Assembly: GCA_015655095.1 (NCBI GenBank)
Contig: JAATFR010000371.1
Span: 1 to 12,485, forward strand
Length of the DNA: 12,485 nt
From: Hyphomicrobiales bacterium
Lineage (GTDB): Bacteria; Pseudomonadota; Alphaproteobacteria; Parvibaculales; Parvibaculaceae
Direction: 5' to 3'
The notes under the pieces were generated by a model that was given only the letters and a program-made list of their open reading frames with translations, was not told the DNA's origin and did no database searches. A program made the position numbers and the translations under genes. Position 1 is the stretch's first letter. Each line of letters begins with the position of its first letter. This document shows, one piece after another, positions 1-9,826 of the stretch.

Positions 1-2964
<2,964 letters not shown>

Positions 2965-2968
2965 GCGA

Positions 2969-4390
<1,422 letters not shown>

Positions 4391-4397
4391 AACCCTC

Positions 4398-4424
4398 CTC
4401 CTCCCGGACCCTGTCCGGGAGGAG
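4398..4424. terminator. GC-rich hairpin between convergent genes
   Basis: A perfect 11-bp inverted repeat (CTCCTCCCGGA at 4398-4408, complement at 4414-4424) surrounds a five-base loop; one further C-G pair can form inside it. It begins eight bases after the gltD stop codon and lies 13 bases from the stop of the minus-strand hsp70-like fragment. Its position between convergent reading frames suggests a bidirectional terminator. There is no T-tract on either side, so intrinsic termination would be weak or would need Rho. The hairpin is seen; the function is inferred. Confidence 0.6.
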
Positions 4425-4437
4425 CCGCGCCTCGCGA

Positions 4438-4818
4438 TCAGTCGTCGGCCCGCCATGGGTCGAGGTCAGGCTCGTGGCCCACCAGCGCCAGACCCGAGGC
4501 GATGGAATGGAGTTCCGCCCCGGAGCCTGTCCGGCCCAGATCGAACCGATCCGTGAACAGACGGCGCACGGCGGGCACCAGCGACGAGCCGCCGGTGAGA
4601 AACACACGGTCGATCGCCTCTGCCTTCAGGCCTGCGCTTGCCAGCGCCCGGTCGATGGCCGCCTCGATCAGCCCCAGTTCCGGCGCGATCCAGCTCTCGA
4701 ACCGCTCGCGCGATACCCTCCCCTTCAACGAAAGCTTCGGCGCGTCGAACAAGAATTCGGCTTCCTTGTTCGCGGAAAGCGCTTCCTTCAGGCGTGAAAT
4801 CTTGTCGGGACTTAGTTC
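4438..4818 (-). pseudogene. Hsp70/DnaK-like (YegD-type) chaperone, C-terminal fragment
   Basis: About 126 codons of the C-terminal part of an Hsp70-family ATPase. The diagnostic piece is the adenosine-binding motif of the actin/Hsp70 fold, FLTGGSSLVPAVRRLF, followed by a helix containing SIASGLALVG, as in short YegD-like Hsp70 proteins that lack a long substrate-binding domain. The frame reads through residues resembling LSPDKISRLKEALSANKE up to a TGA at 4819-4821, which lies in the AT-rich island. A TTG at 4752 could in principle start translation, but no start with a convincing ribosome-binding site was found, and the remaining piece lacks both phosphate-binding motifs. It cannot be a working ATPase. 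The matching N-terminal piece is on the same strand at 6024-6206, so the two are remnants of one gene. Native sequence probably ends near 4808. Confidence 0.85.
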
Positions 4819-4829
4819 TCATATGAGAA
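4816..4829. repeat. 14-bp perfect palindrome at the left island junction
   Basis: TTCTCATATGAGAA is a perfect palindrome sitting within about ten bases of the point where the chaperone frame ends and AT-rich DNA begins. Such a site could be a dimeric regulator operator for the orphan gene 105 bases downstream, or part of an element end or recombination site. Only the symmetry and position are seen; the role is inferred. Confidence 0.55.
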
Positions 4830-4861
4830 TTTATAATAAAATCATAATAAGATCATAATAA
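4830..4861. repeat. Short tandem AT-rich repeats (10-11 bp unit)
   Basis: ATCATAATAA occurs at 4841-4850 and again at 4852-4861, an 11-bp period. A degenerate third copy, TTATAATAAA, precedes them at 4831-4840. An 11-bp period places each copy on nearly the same helix face, as in operators or iteron-like sites, but simple AT-rich drift is also possible. The block lies between the junction palindrome and the orphan gene, in the stretch where its promoter would be expected. No confident -35/-10 pair could be assigned. Confidence 0.5.
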
Positions 4862-4933
4862 AATACTGAAAATAGATTAGAATACATACCGAATACCATT
4901 AATTCATATAAGTAAAAATAAAGGCGGTAGATT

Positions 4934-5452
4934 ATGACCCTCTTATATATTAGGCAGATCATTAACGATACAAATACTGTTTTTTCCATCAACTCTTTTG
5001 ATAAAATGAATAACGGAACGATCAGACCCGCTGACAGCTCAAGTCCGGAAATAAATCTGGGAAACCAAATAGCTGCAAAAATATTAAGTAATGAAATTTA
5101 TGCATTGAATTGGGCTGGAGTTTCGTGGGAGCCAAACTACAAAATTTTGACCCGTGACAATAGCGATGCCGGAATTAAATTCTACGCGAGCGGCGACAAT
5201 ATTATTGTAGAAAACCTCAGAAAACTTGAGAAAATAGGCAGAATGGCAATAAAAAGTGGCGTAGAGAGAAATATAATTATACAATTTAGGATGTCAGAAA
5301 GCGATAAAAATAGGTATTCAATACGTTTTCTCCCAGATAATTTGGAGGATACATTTTTGGAATACTACACACATAACCCTTCAACTGGCGTAGATACTAA
5401 AGTTGATTTCAGTACTCTTTTTGAATACCTAGGCAATTACTTTATCATATAA
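4934..5452 (+). CDS. Hypothetical 172-aa protein, orphan island gene
   Basis: I do not recognise this protein. It is an open frame of 172 codons with a good Shine-Dalgarno (AAGGCGG at 4921-4927, six bases before ATG), in DNA much more AT-rich than the neighbouring genes, with A/T-ending codons, many ATA isoleucine codons and AGA arginine codons. The product has no cysteine, no signal peptide and no membrane segment, so it is predicted to be cytosolic. It has a mixed alpha/beta look: a hydrophobic start, a lysine-rich stretch around residues 92-110 (LRKLEKIGRMAIKSG) and an aromatic C-terminus ending FEYLGNYFII. A small cargo protein of a mobile element, such as a defence or immunity protein, is conceivable, but nothing in the sequence demonstrates that. 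The reading frame is clean and the start well placed, so a real gene is likely; the function is unknown. Confidence 0.65.
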   Translation: MTLLYIRQIINDTNTVFSINSFDKMNNGTIRPADSSSPEINLGNQIAAKILSNEIYALNWAGVSWEPNYKILTRDNSDAGIKFYASGDNIIVENLRKLEKIGRMAIKSGVERNIIIQFRMSESDKNRYSIRFLPDNLEDTFLEYYTHNPSTGVDTKVDFSTLFEYLGNYFII

Positions 5453-5645
5453 TATTTTTACATTAGCACTAACATGAAATAGAGGAGCGGTTTAAAGGGA
5501 GATACCTGAAAAACGAGAAGCATTATGGGTTAAGCTTTATTGAGTGAATATTGCACTAATAACGGTCAGCTTGGAGAGCGGAAATTATTGTACGCCAAGA
5601 TGGTTTTTGTACTTTCTGACTCCAACCAACGGCACGCGGTGAAAC
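5453..5645. other. Island interval without a convincing gene
   Basis: This 193-base interval holds no supported gene. A loosely repeated element occurs twice (TTAGCACTAA at 5463-5472 and TTGCACTAAT near 5551-5560). The composition shifts here from AT-rich to intermediate, so an internal junction between two sources of DNA may lie around 5560-5640. In the frame of the following small ORF a TGA at 5640-5642 blocks extension upstream. Just before it the frame encodes WFLYFLTPTNGTR, which could be a decayed coding remnant or noise. Confidence 0.35.
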
Positions 5646-5858
5646 TTGCTGGAAGCAGGTATCCGGAGCCACTTTCTCAATAAACACGGCGACAATATCA
5701 GCGACTGGACCAAACTTGCCGTCGAGCACATGCTCGCCTGCGACACCTGCACCATGAACGTTAACCACTGCTGCGCTTCACCGGACTACGCCCATTCCCG
5801 CTTTTTCTGCCAGAAAGACGGTCGTACTCATCAGCGAGAGAATGGGGGTGCGGAATGA
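5646..5858 (+). CDS. Small Cys-rich ORF, possibly the C-terminal remnant of a larger mobile-element protein
   Basis: Seventy codons from a TTG, with no strong Shine-Dalgarno. The start is uncertain because a stop codon lies only one codon further upstream. The most distinctive part is a Cys/His cluster: Cys32, Cys35, His41, Cys42, Cys43, His50 and Cys55, which could bind a metal such as zinc. The stop codon overlaps the ATG of the next small ORF in an ATGA arrangement, which usually marks genuine coupled genes. That makes this more likely to be the 3' end of a real gene than a random frame. My tentative idea is that it is the tail of a recombinase-type protein from an integrated element, truncated on the left where the AT-rich DNA begins. 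This is inference from context; I do not recognise the family, and no catalytic Arg/His/Tyr set of an integrase is visible. Confidence 0.45.
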   Translation: MLEAGIRSHFLNKHGDNISDWTKLAVEHMLACDTCTMNVNHCCASPDYAHSRFFCQKDGRTHQRENGGAE

Positions 5859-5998
5859 ACGACGAAAGCTACCGCCTCGCTCAAAGCCAAGCCAGTAAAA
5901 GGCTGGCTGAAGCCCTCACAAAATTCTCACGCGCGCATGAGACACCCGTTCAAACTATACCCTCCCAGCCGCCTCATGCGCGCAAAACCCTGGCATAA
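5855..5998 (+). CDS. Small coupled 47-aa ORF
   Basis: A 47-residue ORF whose ATG overlaps the TGA of the preceding ORF (ATGA) and which has a GGGGGTG purine-rich stretch ten bases upstream, so translational coupling is plausible. The product starts MNDESYRLAQSQASKRLAEA and is predicted to be largely one charged amphipathic helix over residues 1-29, followed by a proline-rich tail. It is hydrophilic with no cysteine or membrane segment. Its TAA lies in the loop of the inverted repeat at 5978-6008, so either that hairpin ends transcription or the ORF runs into the end of the element. Small helical accessory proteins are common next to recombinase genes, but the family is not recognised. It may also be truncated by the junction. 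Confidence 0.45.
   Translation: MNDESYRLAQSQASKRLAEALTKFSRAHETPVQTIPSQPPHARKTLA
5926..5941. repeat. Near-palindrome CTCACGCGCGCATGAG, repeated in part 47 bp downstream
   Basis: The 16-bp site CTCACGCGCGCATGAG is symmetric except for one mismatched pair. Its left 12 bases recur with one change (CTCATGCGCGCA) at 5973-5984, where they overlap the left arm of the larger inverted repeat. It lies within the 47-aa ORF. Clustered related sites of this kind at the edge of an element can be recombinase or regulator binding sites; that role is inferred. Confidence 0.4.
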
Positions 5999-6008
5999 TT
6001 TTGCGCGC
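5978..6008. repeat. 10-bp inverted repeat around an 11-nt spacer near the right island end
   Basis: GCGCGCAAAA (5978-5987) and its exact complement TTTTGCGCGC (5999-6008) flank CCCTGGCATAA. The TAA of the 47-aa ORF sits in the spacer. One reading is a terminator, but on the plus strand the T-run lies at the start of the right arm, not after it, so this is not a standard intrinsic terminator. The other reading is a core site for a tyrosine recombinase, which typically has two inverted arms around a short spacer. It is about 20 bases from the proposed right end of the island. Confidence 0.5.
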
Positions 6009-6023
6009 CCCTTTGGTCTGATT

Positions 6024-6206
6024 TTAGTCCGCCGTTGACACTTGCGGCCGGTCCGCATGAGTGTGGAAGCTGAGCGCGGAGCGGCACGCCGCCACCTCGC
6101 CGCCCGGGGCCGAAAAATGCACGAGGTGCGCAGGCTCGCCCGGGGCCGCGAAGGCAAGCACCGTGTTCGTCGTCCCGAAATCGATTCCGATGCTGCTCTG
6201 GCTCAC
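6024..6206 (-). pseudogene. Hsp70/DnaK-like (YegD-type) chaperone, N-terminal fragment
   Basis: Sixty codons that form the start of an Hsp70-family ATPase. Residues 6-15 (IGIDFGTTNT) are the phosphate-1 motif of the Hsp70/actin fold, and the CRSALSFHTHADRPQ segment matches the next conserved strand of YegD-like proteins. The start is GTG at 6206 with GGAGA as Shine-Dalgarno, so the original initiation region is intact. The frame ends at a TAA (6024-6026) that lies within the proposed island end, after RPQVSTAD. Phosphate-2 and the centre of the ATPase domain are gone, and the C-terminal piece lies 1.2 kb away at 4438-4818. The fragment may still be transcribed from its own promoter and give a short peptide, but cannot act as a chaperone. 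Confidence 0.88.
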
Positions 6207-6410
6207 CCTGTCTCCAATACCGGATCACGCGTGGAGCGGCCTGATTTAAGGGCAAGGCGCGCGCCCGGCAAGCCCGGCTTTCCGCTCTCGTCTTTCCGCC
6301 CATACCAAAGCAGGCTAGTCTCCGCAAGGCTGGCGCGTGAGGGATGCCTGCGACAACGGCCGATGGCTATTCGATAGAGAAAGATTCCTCTGAAAGGGAC
6401 ACAAGGAGTC
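6207..6410. promoter_or_regulatory. Divergent intergenic region between hsp70-like fragment and glycosyltransferase
   Basis: This 204-base gap separates two divergent genes, so it should contain promoters for both. GC-rich and weakly repetitive DNA (GCGCGCGCC around 6257) lies nearer the chaperone side. No promoter hexamers with correct spacing could be assigned with confidence. An AAGGAG lies at 6403-6408, only two bases before the glycosyltransferase ATG. Confidence 0.3.
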
Positions 6411-7427
6411 ATGCGTGGCGATGCACAGGCAACATCGAGACCAGATCTCACGATTTCGATTGCCTCCTATGACCGGCCCCTGCTGCTTGAGCGCTGCATC
6501 CGTTCCTGCCTCGCCCAGCAGAACAAGCTCGGCCTCACCTATGAAATCCTGATCACCGACAATCATCCAAGCGGCAATGGCCTTGAAGCCGTCGAGAAGA
6601 TCGCGCCCGAAACCGGCATTCCCATCCGCTATCAGCGCGAGCTTGCCCGCAATATGTCCGTGCTGCGCAATGCGGGCATCCATGGCGCCCGGGGCGAACT
6701 TCTCGCCATTATTGACGATGATGAATTCGCCGATCCGGACTGGCTGGATGAACTTGTCGGTACGCTTCGCAGAACGGGCGCGGACATCGCCGTCGGCCCG
6801 CGATTTGCCATTTTCGCCGCCGGAAAGCCTCCGGCCTATGATCCGCAAGGCCAGTATTTCGCGCGCGATTTCCATCTGCCGCCCGACAGCGTGATCAAGC
6901 TTGTCCGCTCCGACGGCAAGCCGCTGGTCGGGCTCGGCACCGGCAATTCTGTCTTCAGGGTTGATAACTGCTTTCGCGCCTCTCAAGTGGCGGAGCCCTT
7001 CAGCCTCGCGTTCGGCGATGCGGGCGGAGAAGATTCCGAGCTTTTCATCCGTCTGTTCCGCGAAGGGCGCATGCTTGTCTGGGCGGCGGGCGCAAGGGTC
7101 ACGGAGATTGTGCCCGAGCATCGCACCAAGATCGCCTATCGCCTCATCCGCACCAAAAGAGAAACGCAGATCTACGTCACGATCTACCTCCATTACACCC
7201 ACATGCCGCATCTGGTCTGGCTTCAGTTGATGGCGAAGGGCCTGATCCAGCTCACGGCGGGCGCGCTCATCGCTTTCGGCACGCTGGAGCATCTGTCAAA
7301 AAACCGCATCCGGGGACGGTTGCTGATGGCCCATGGCATCGGCAAGCTGGGCTGGCGGCAGCCGGTCGGCTTTATTGACGAACCCTCGTTCGAATCCGTA
7401 TCCCCGGAGACGGCGGAGAAATCCTGA
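6411..7427 (+). CDS. Family 2 glycosyltransferase
   Basis: A 338-residue GT-A fold glycosyltransferase of the family 2 type, which transfers a sugar from a nucleotide-sugar donor to an acceptor, often a surface polysaccharide or lipid-linked intermediate. The N-terminal nucleotide-binding strand is TISIASYDRP (residues 14-23). The metal/donor-binding acidic motif is IIDDDE (Asp102-Glu105). The likely catalytic-base motif is GGEDSE (Glu207-Asp208). A hydrophobic stretch around residues 265-290 could sit on the membrane; there is no signal peptide. The architecture resembles ExoM-like enzymes of rhizobial exopolysaccharide synthesis, but donor and acceptor cannot be deduced and no other polysaccharide genes are in view. 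The ATG is preceded by AAGGAG at only two bases, unusually close; no alternative in-frame start exists nearby. The amidohydrolase follows after 87 bases on the same strand. Confidence 0.88.
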   Translation: MRGDAQATSRPDLTISIASYDRPLLLERCIRSCLAQQNKLGLTYEILITDNHPSGNGLEAVEKIAPETGIPIRYQRELARNMSVLRNAGIHGARGELLAIIDDDEFADPDWLDELVGTLRRTGADIAVGPRFAIFAAGKPPAYDPQGQYFARDFHLPPDSVIKLVRSDGKPLVGLGTGNSVFRVDNCFRASQVAEPFSLAFGDAGGEDSELFIRLFREGRMLVWAAGARVTEIVPEHRTKIAYRLIRTKRETQIYVTIYLHYTHMPHLVWLQLMAKGLIQLTAGALIAFGTLEHLSKNRIRGRLLMAHGIGKLGWRQPVGFIDEPSFESVSPETAEKS

Positions 7428-7445
7428 ACGGCGCGACTGGTCCGT

Positions 7446-7491
7446 TCCCTGCATTCCGCAGGCAATACTCCCGTCCAATGGACGCGGGAAA
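7446..7491. other. Two small hairpins between glycosyltransferase and amidohydrolase
   Basis: CCTGC-ATTCC-GCAGG (about 7448-7462) forms a perfect 5-bp stem. A second, bulged stem is possible between CCCGTCC and GGACGCGGG just downstream. There is no T-tract. They might attenuate read-through between the two same-strand genes, or be unrelated to expression. The evidence is weak. Confidence 0.25.
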
Positions 7492-7514
7492 CTCCATGAT
7501 TGAAGGCAATTTCG

Positions 7515-8315
7515 ATGAAACTGGCACTTTGGCAGACCCAGGGTTTTCCCGGCGATGTAGAGGGAAATCTGGCATCGCTTGAACGCATCGCGCAGTCCGC
7601 AGCCGCAGGCGGCGCGGAATTGCTGCTCCTGCCCGAGCTTTGGCTTACAGGCTACAATCTGCCGGAGCTGATCCCCGCCCTTGCCGAGCCCGCCGATGGC
7701 CCTTCCTTCAGCCGGATCGCCGATATCGCCCGGCGCAACAACATCGTGATCGCCTACGGTTATGCCGAGCGCCCGTCTCCTGAGCAGCCTGTCTATAATT
7801 CTGTCCAGGTCGTGGGCACGGCGGGTGCGCCGCTCGCCCATTACCGCAAGACGCACCTGTTCGAGTGCATGGAAAAATCGCTCTACACGCCGGGGGATGT
7901 TTTCGAGCCGCCGTTCAGCCTCGGCGAATGGAAGATCGCGCTTCTCATTTGCTATGATGTGGAATTCCCCGAGAATGTCCGCACCCATGCGTTGGCCGGT
8001 GCCGACCTCATTCTCGTCCCCACCGCGCTTTCGCCGGAATTCACCAATGTGCCCGACTGGTTCGTGCCTGCCCGCGCGGTCGAGAACACGCTCTTTATCG
8101 CCTATTGCAACCATTGCGGCGTGGAAAACGGGCTGCTCTTTCTCGGTGGCTCAAAGCTTGCCGGACCTGATGGACGGACGATTGCGGCAGCGGGCGAGGG
8201 CGAAGCGCTGCTCATCGCCGAAATCGATCTTGCCGCGCGCAAGAAGGCCGCGCCGACCTTCCCCTATCTGCGCGATCGTCGACCGGAGCTTTACACGTCT
8301 CTCGACAAGGGCTGA
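7515..8315 (+). CDS. Carbon-nitrogen hydrolase (nitrilase superfamily amidase)
   Basis: A 266-residue cytosolic enzyme of the nitrilase superfamily, which hydrolyses or condenses carbon-nitrogen bonds through a Glu-Lys-Cys triad. The triad is visible: Glu41 in LLLPELWLTGY, Lys112 in HYRKTHLFE and Cys146 in LLICYDVEFPE, with a supporting Glu120. The ICYD-x-EFPE form is typical of aliphatic or amino-acid amidases of the superfamily rather than true nitrilases. The length fits a single-domain member. I chose ATG at 7515 because AAGG lies eight bases upstream; an in-frame TTG at 7500 would add five residues. The substrate is unknown: small amides, N-carbamoyl compounds and omega-amides are all possible. 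It may share a transcript with the upstream glycosyltransferase, though a functional link is not obvious. It is convergent with the VWA-domain gene. Confidence 0.9.
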   Translation: MKLALWQTQGFPGDVEGNLASLERIAQSAAAGGAELLLLPELWLTGYNLPELIPALAEPADGPSFSRIADIARRNNIVIAYGYAERPSPEQPVYNSVQVVGTAGAPLAHYRKTHLFECMEKSLYTPGDVFEPPFSLGEWKIALLICYDVEFPENVRTHALAGADLILVPTALSPEFTNVPDWFVPARAVENTLFIAYCNHCGVENGLLFLGGSKLAGPDGRTIAAAGEGEALLIAEIDLAARKKAAPTFPYLRDRRPELYTSLDKG

Positions 8316-8364
8316 AATCCGCTCATTGAATGTGCTCTCTTTGCGTGCAAAAGGCGGGATTTCA
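8313..8364. terminator. Possible terminator hairpin between convergent genes
   Basis: TGAAATCC at 8313-8320, which includes the amidohydrolase stop codon, is complementary to GGATTTCA at 8357-8364, with two more pairs possible past a bulged G. The loop is long (over 30 bases) and has a minor hairpin TTTGC/GCAAA inside. The convergent location favours a terminator, but the long loop and missing T-run make this a weak call. Confidence 0.3.
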
Positions 8365-8416
8365 CCAATATGGTCAGTAACGCCATAGCGTATCGCCTCC
8401 GCCGCCTGACGCCGGA

Positions 8417-9823
8417 TCAGCTTGCAGAGCGCAGCAGATCCGAGACGACCCGCTCCAGCCCCTTGATCGTCGAGCAACTGACCGTGCGGTCGCAATAAGG
8501 CGACAGGGCGCGCATTTCGCTGTCGCCAGTGTTCCACAGCGACTTTCCTTCCGGGTTGAGCCAGATCACCTGTTTGACCCGGGCATGAATTTTTTTCAGA
8601 ATATCCGCGCGCGGGTTGCCATTGTTGGAGCGCGCATCGCCCAGAATGAGCACGGTGGTGCTGTGGTCGAGGTCGTTGATCGCCAGCGCTTCCAGATCTC
8701 TGAAAGCCCGCCCGTAATCCGTCGAACTGCCGCCGAACTCGCGCAGCGTTTCCACCATCGCCTTTTCCAGATCGCGTTTTTTGAAAATATCCGTCACCTC
8801 GCCCAGCTGACCTGAGAAGGCGAAGGAGCGAACCTCCGGCAGCACTTCCTGCACGGAATAGAGAAACATCAGCAGGAACTGGGAAACCTGCGCAACCGAC
8901 CCGGAGACGTCGCAGACGGCGATCACTTTAGGCCGGTCGACTTTCGATTTCTTCCAGATCGTGTGAAACAGCAGCCCGTCGAAGCCCGTGTTCGCGCGGA
9001 TCGTGCGCCGCACGTCGAGCATGCCCCGCCGGGTCACGGTCTTGCGCCGGGAATGCAGCGCGACGAGCCGTTTCGCCATCTTGCGCACGACGATGCGCAG
9101 AAAGCGCATGTCCGAGCGGTCGACGTTTGAGAGTCGCACCTGCGACAGCACTTCCTCGCGCAACTGGCGTCCGGTGTTTTTGGTGAAAAGCTCAAGCTGC
9201 TTTTCCACATAGTCGCGCACCTGCTCGCGCAACCCGTCGCGAGCCTCGCGCATCCGCTCCACCTTCACGGTTTCGCCGTCGCGCTCCGCCCCCTCAATGC
9301 GATCGTTGAGGACGTCGAGCCCCATGATCTCCATCATGCGCCGCGTATACATGCCGCGCTGGGTGAAGAGACGTATACGGTTGAGGTTCACCTGCCGCGC
9401 CGCCTCCGCCAGCGCCATCTGAAGCGCCGCCTGATCGCCGCTGGCGAGAAGGCCCGCCAGATCCTGCGGTGCGCCGTCGCCCGCCCGCTCGCCGTTCAGC
9501 CCGCCGGAACCAGAACCCGGCATGCCTCCCGATTCCCCCTTCTTGCCCTCATTCCCGGAATCACTCTCTTCCGCGGATGGGTCCTGAGACGGCGGATTTT
9601 GGGTGAACTGGTCGAAGGCGAAGAAACGATCAAAGGTCTCGCCGAAGGCTTCCTTGTCGTCCTGCGATTTCGCCAGCGCATGGGAGAGGGCGGCGCGAAG
9701 CGTCGTGCGGTCATCATAGCCGACCAGCGCCAGCGCCCGGCCCGCATCGATCGATTCAGACGTGGAAATCCGCACGTCGGCAGACCTCAACGCCCGGATG
9801 AAATCGGCAAGGACCTCGCTCAT
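8417..9823 (-). CDS. VWA-domain protein of the CoxE-like family
   Basis: A 468-residue protein with a C-terminal von Willebrand factor A domain, the usual partner of a MoxR ATPase. The MIDAS metal site is visible: DVSGS at residues 305-309, a later Thr in GGSSTDYGRAF, and LILGDARSNN carrying the distal Asp. The N-terminal part is helical and followed by a low-complexity Gly/Ser/Glu/Asp linker around residues 75-115, then a basic, arginine-rich helical region. No signal peptide or membrane helix is seen, so it is cytosolic. Together with MoxR, such proteins help assemble or activate metal enzymes and other complexes; CoxE serves carbon monoxide dehydrogenase maturation, but no such enzyme genes are in view, so the client is unknown. 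The gene starts only three bases after the moxR stop codon, so the pair is cotranscribed and probably translationally coupled. Confidence 0.92.
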   Translation of the reverse strand: MSEVLADFIRALRSADVRISTSESIDAGRALALVGYDDRTTLRAALSHALAKSQDDKEAFGETFDRFFAFDQFTQNPPSQDPSAEESDSGNEGKKGESGGMPGSGSGGLNGERAGDGAPQDLAGLLASGDQAALQMALAEAARQVNLNRIRLFTQRGMYTRRMMEIMGLDVLNDRIEGAERDGETVKVERMREARDGLREQVRDYVEKQLELFTKNTGRQLREEVLSQVRLSNVDRSDMRFLRIVVRKMAKRLVALHSRRKTVTRRGMLDVRRTIRANTGFDGLLFHTIWKKSKVDRPKVIAVCDVSGSVAQVSQFLLMFLYSVQEVLPEVRSFAFSGQLGEVTDIFKKRDLEKAMVETLREFGGSSTDYGRAFRDLEALAINDLDHSTTVLILGDARSNNGNPRADILKKIHARVKQVIWLNPEGKSLWNTGDSEMRALSPYCDRTVSCSTIKGLERVVSDLLRSAS

Positions 9824-9826
9824 CGC

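Larger units (their letters stand above)
4808..6030. mobile_element. AT-rich island replacing the middle of an hsp70-like gene; element type unknown
   Basis: This block separates the two halves of the hsp70-like gene. Its left part (about 4820-5560) is strikingly AT-rich; sampled lines are 20-43% G+C by eye, against roughly 60-70% on both sides. Its right part (about 5640-6010) is intermediate. It carries one orphan gene, two tiny overlapping ORFs, and palindromes near both ends. The limits are proposed from where the chaperone reading frames stop making sense and from short inverted termini, GGACTTAG at 4808-4815 and GGACTAAA read inward from 6030. That similarity is short and could be chance. 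No transposase or full integrase is seen and no target duplication is evident. It may be a decayed integrative element, a non-autonomous one, or a deletion joined to horizontally acquired DNA. Confidence 0.5.

Noticed and set aside
4474..4858. Plus-strand ORFs across the hsp70-like C-terminal fragment
   Set aside because: The minus-strand frame carries the conserved Hsp70 motif; these are shadows that run into the AT-rich junction.
4830..4861. CRISPR-like array
   Set aside because: The repeats are only 10-11 bp with no spacers, and no cas genes are present.
4808..6030. A standard insertion sequence
   Set aside because: No transposase ORF of IS size, no long terminal inverted repeats and no target duplication are visible.
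6042..6377. 111-codon plus-strand ORF opposite the hsp70-like N-terminal fragment
   Set aside because: The minus strand encodes the Hsp70 phosphate-1 motif here; the plus-strand product is arginine-rich, typical of a GC shadow.
8151..8537. 128-codon minus-strand ORF spanning the convergent junction
   Set aside because: It overlaps the ends of two well-supported genes in another frame and has no start signal or motif.
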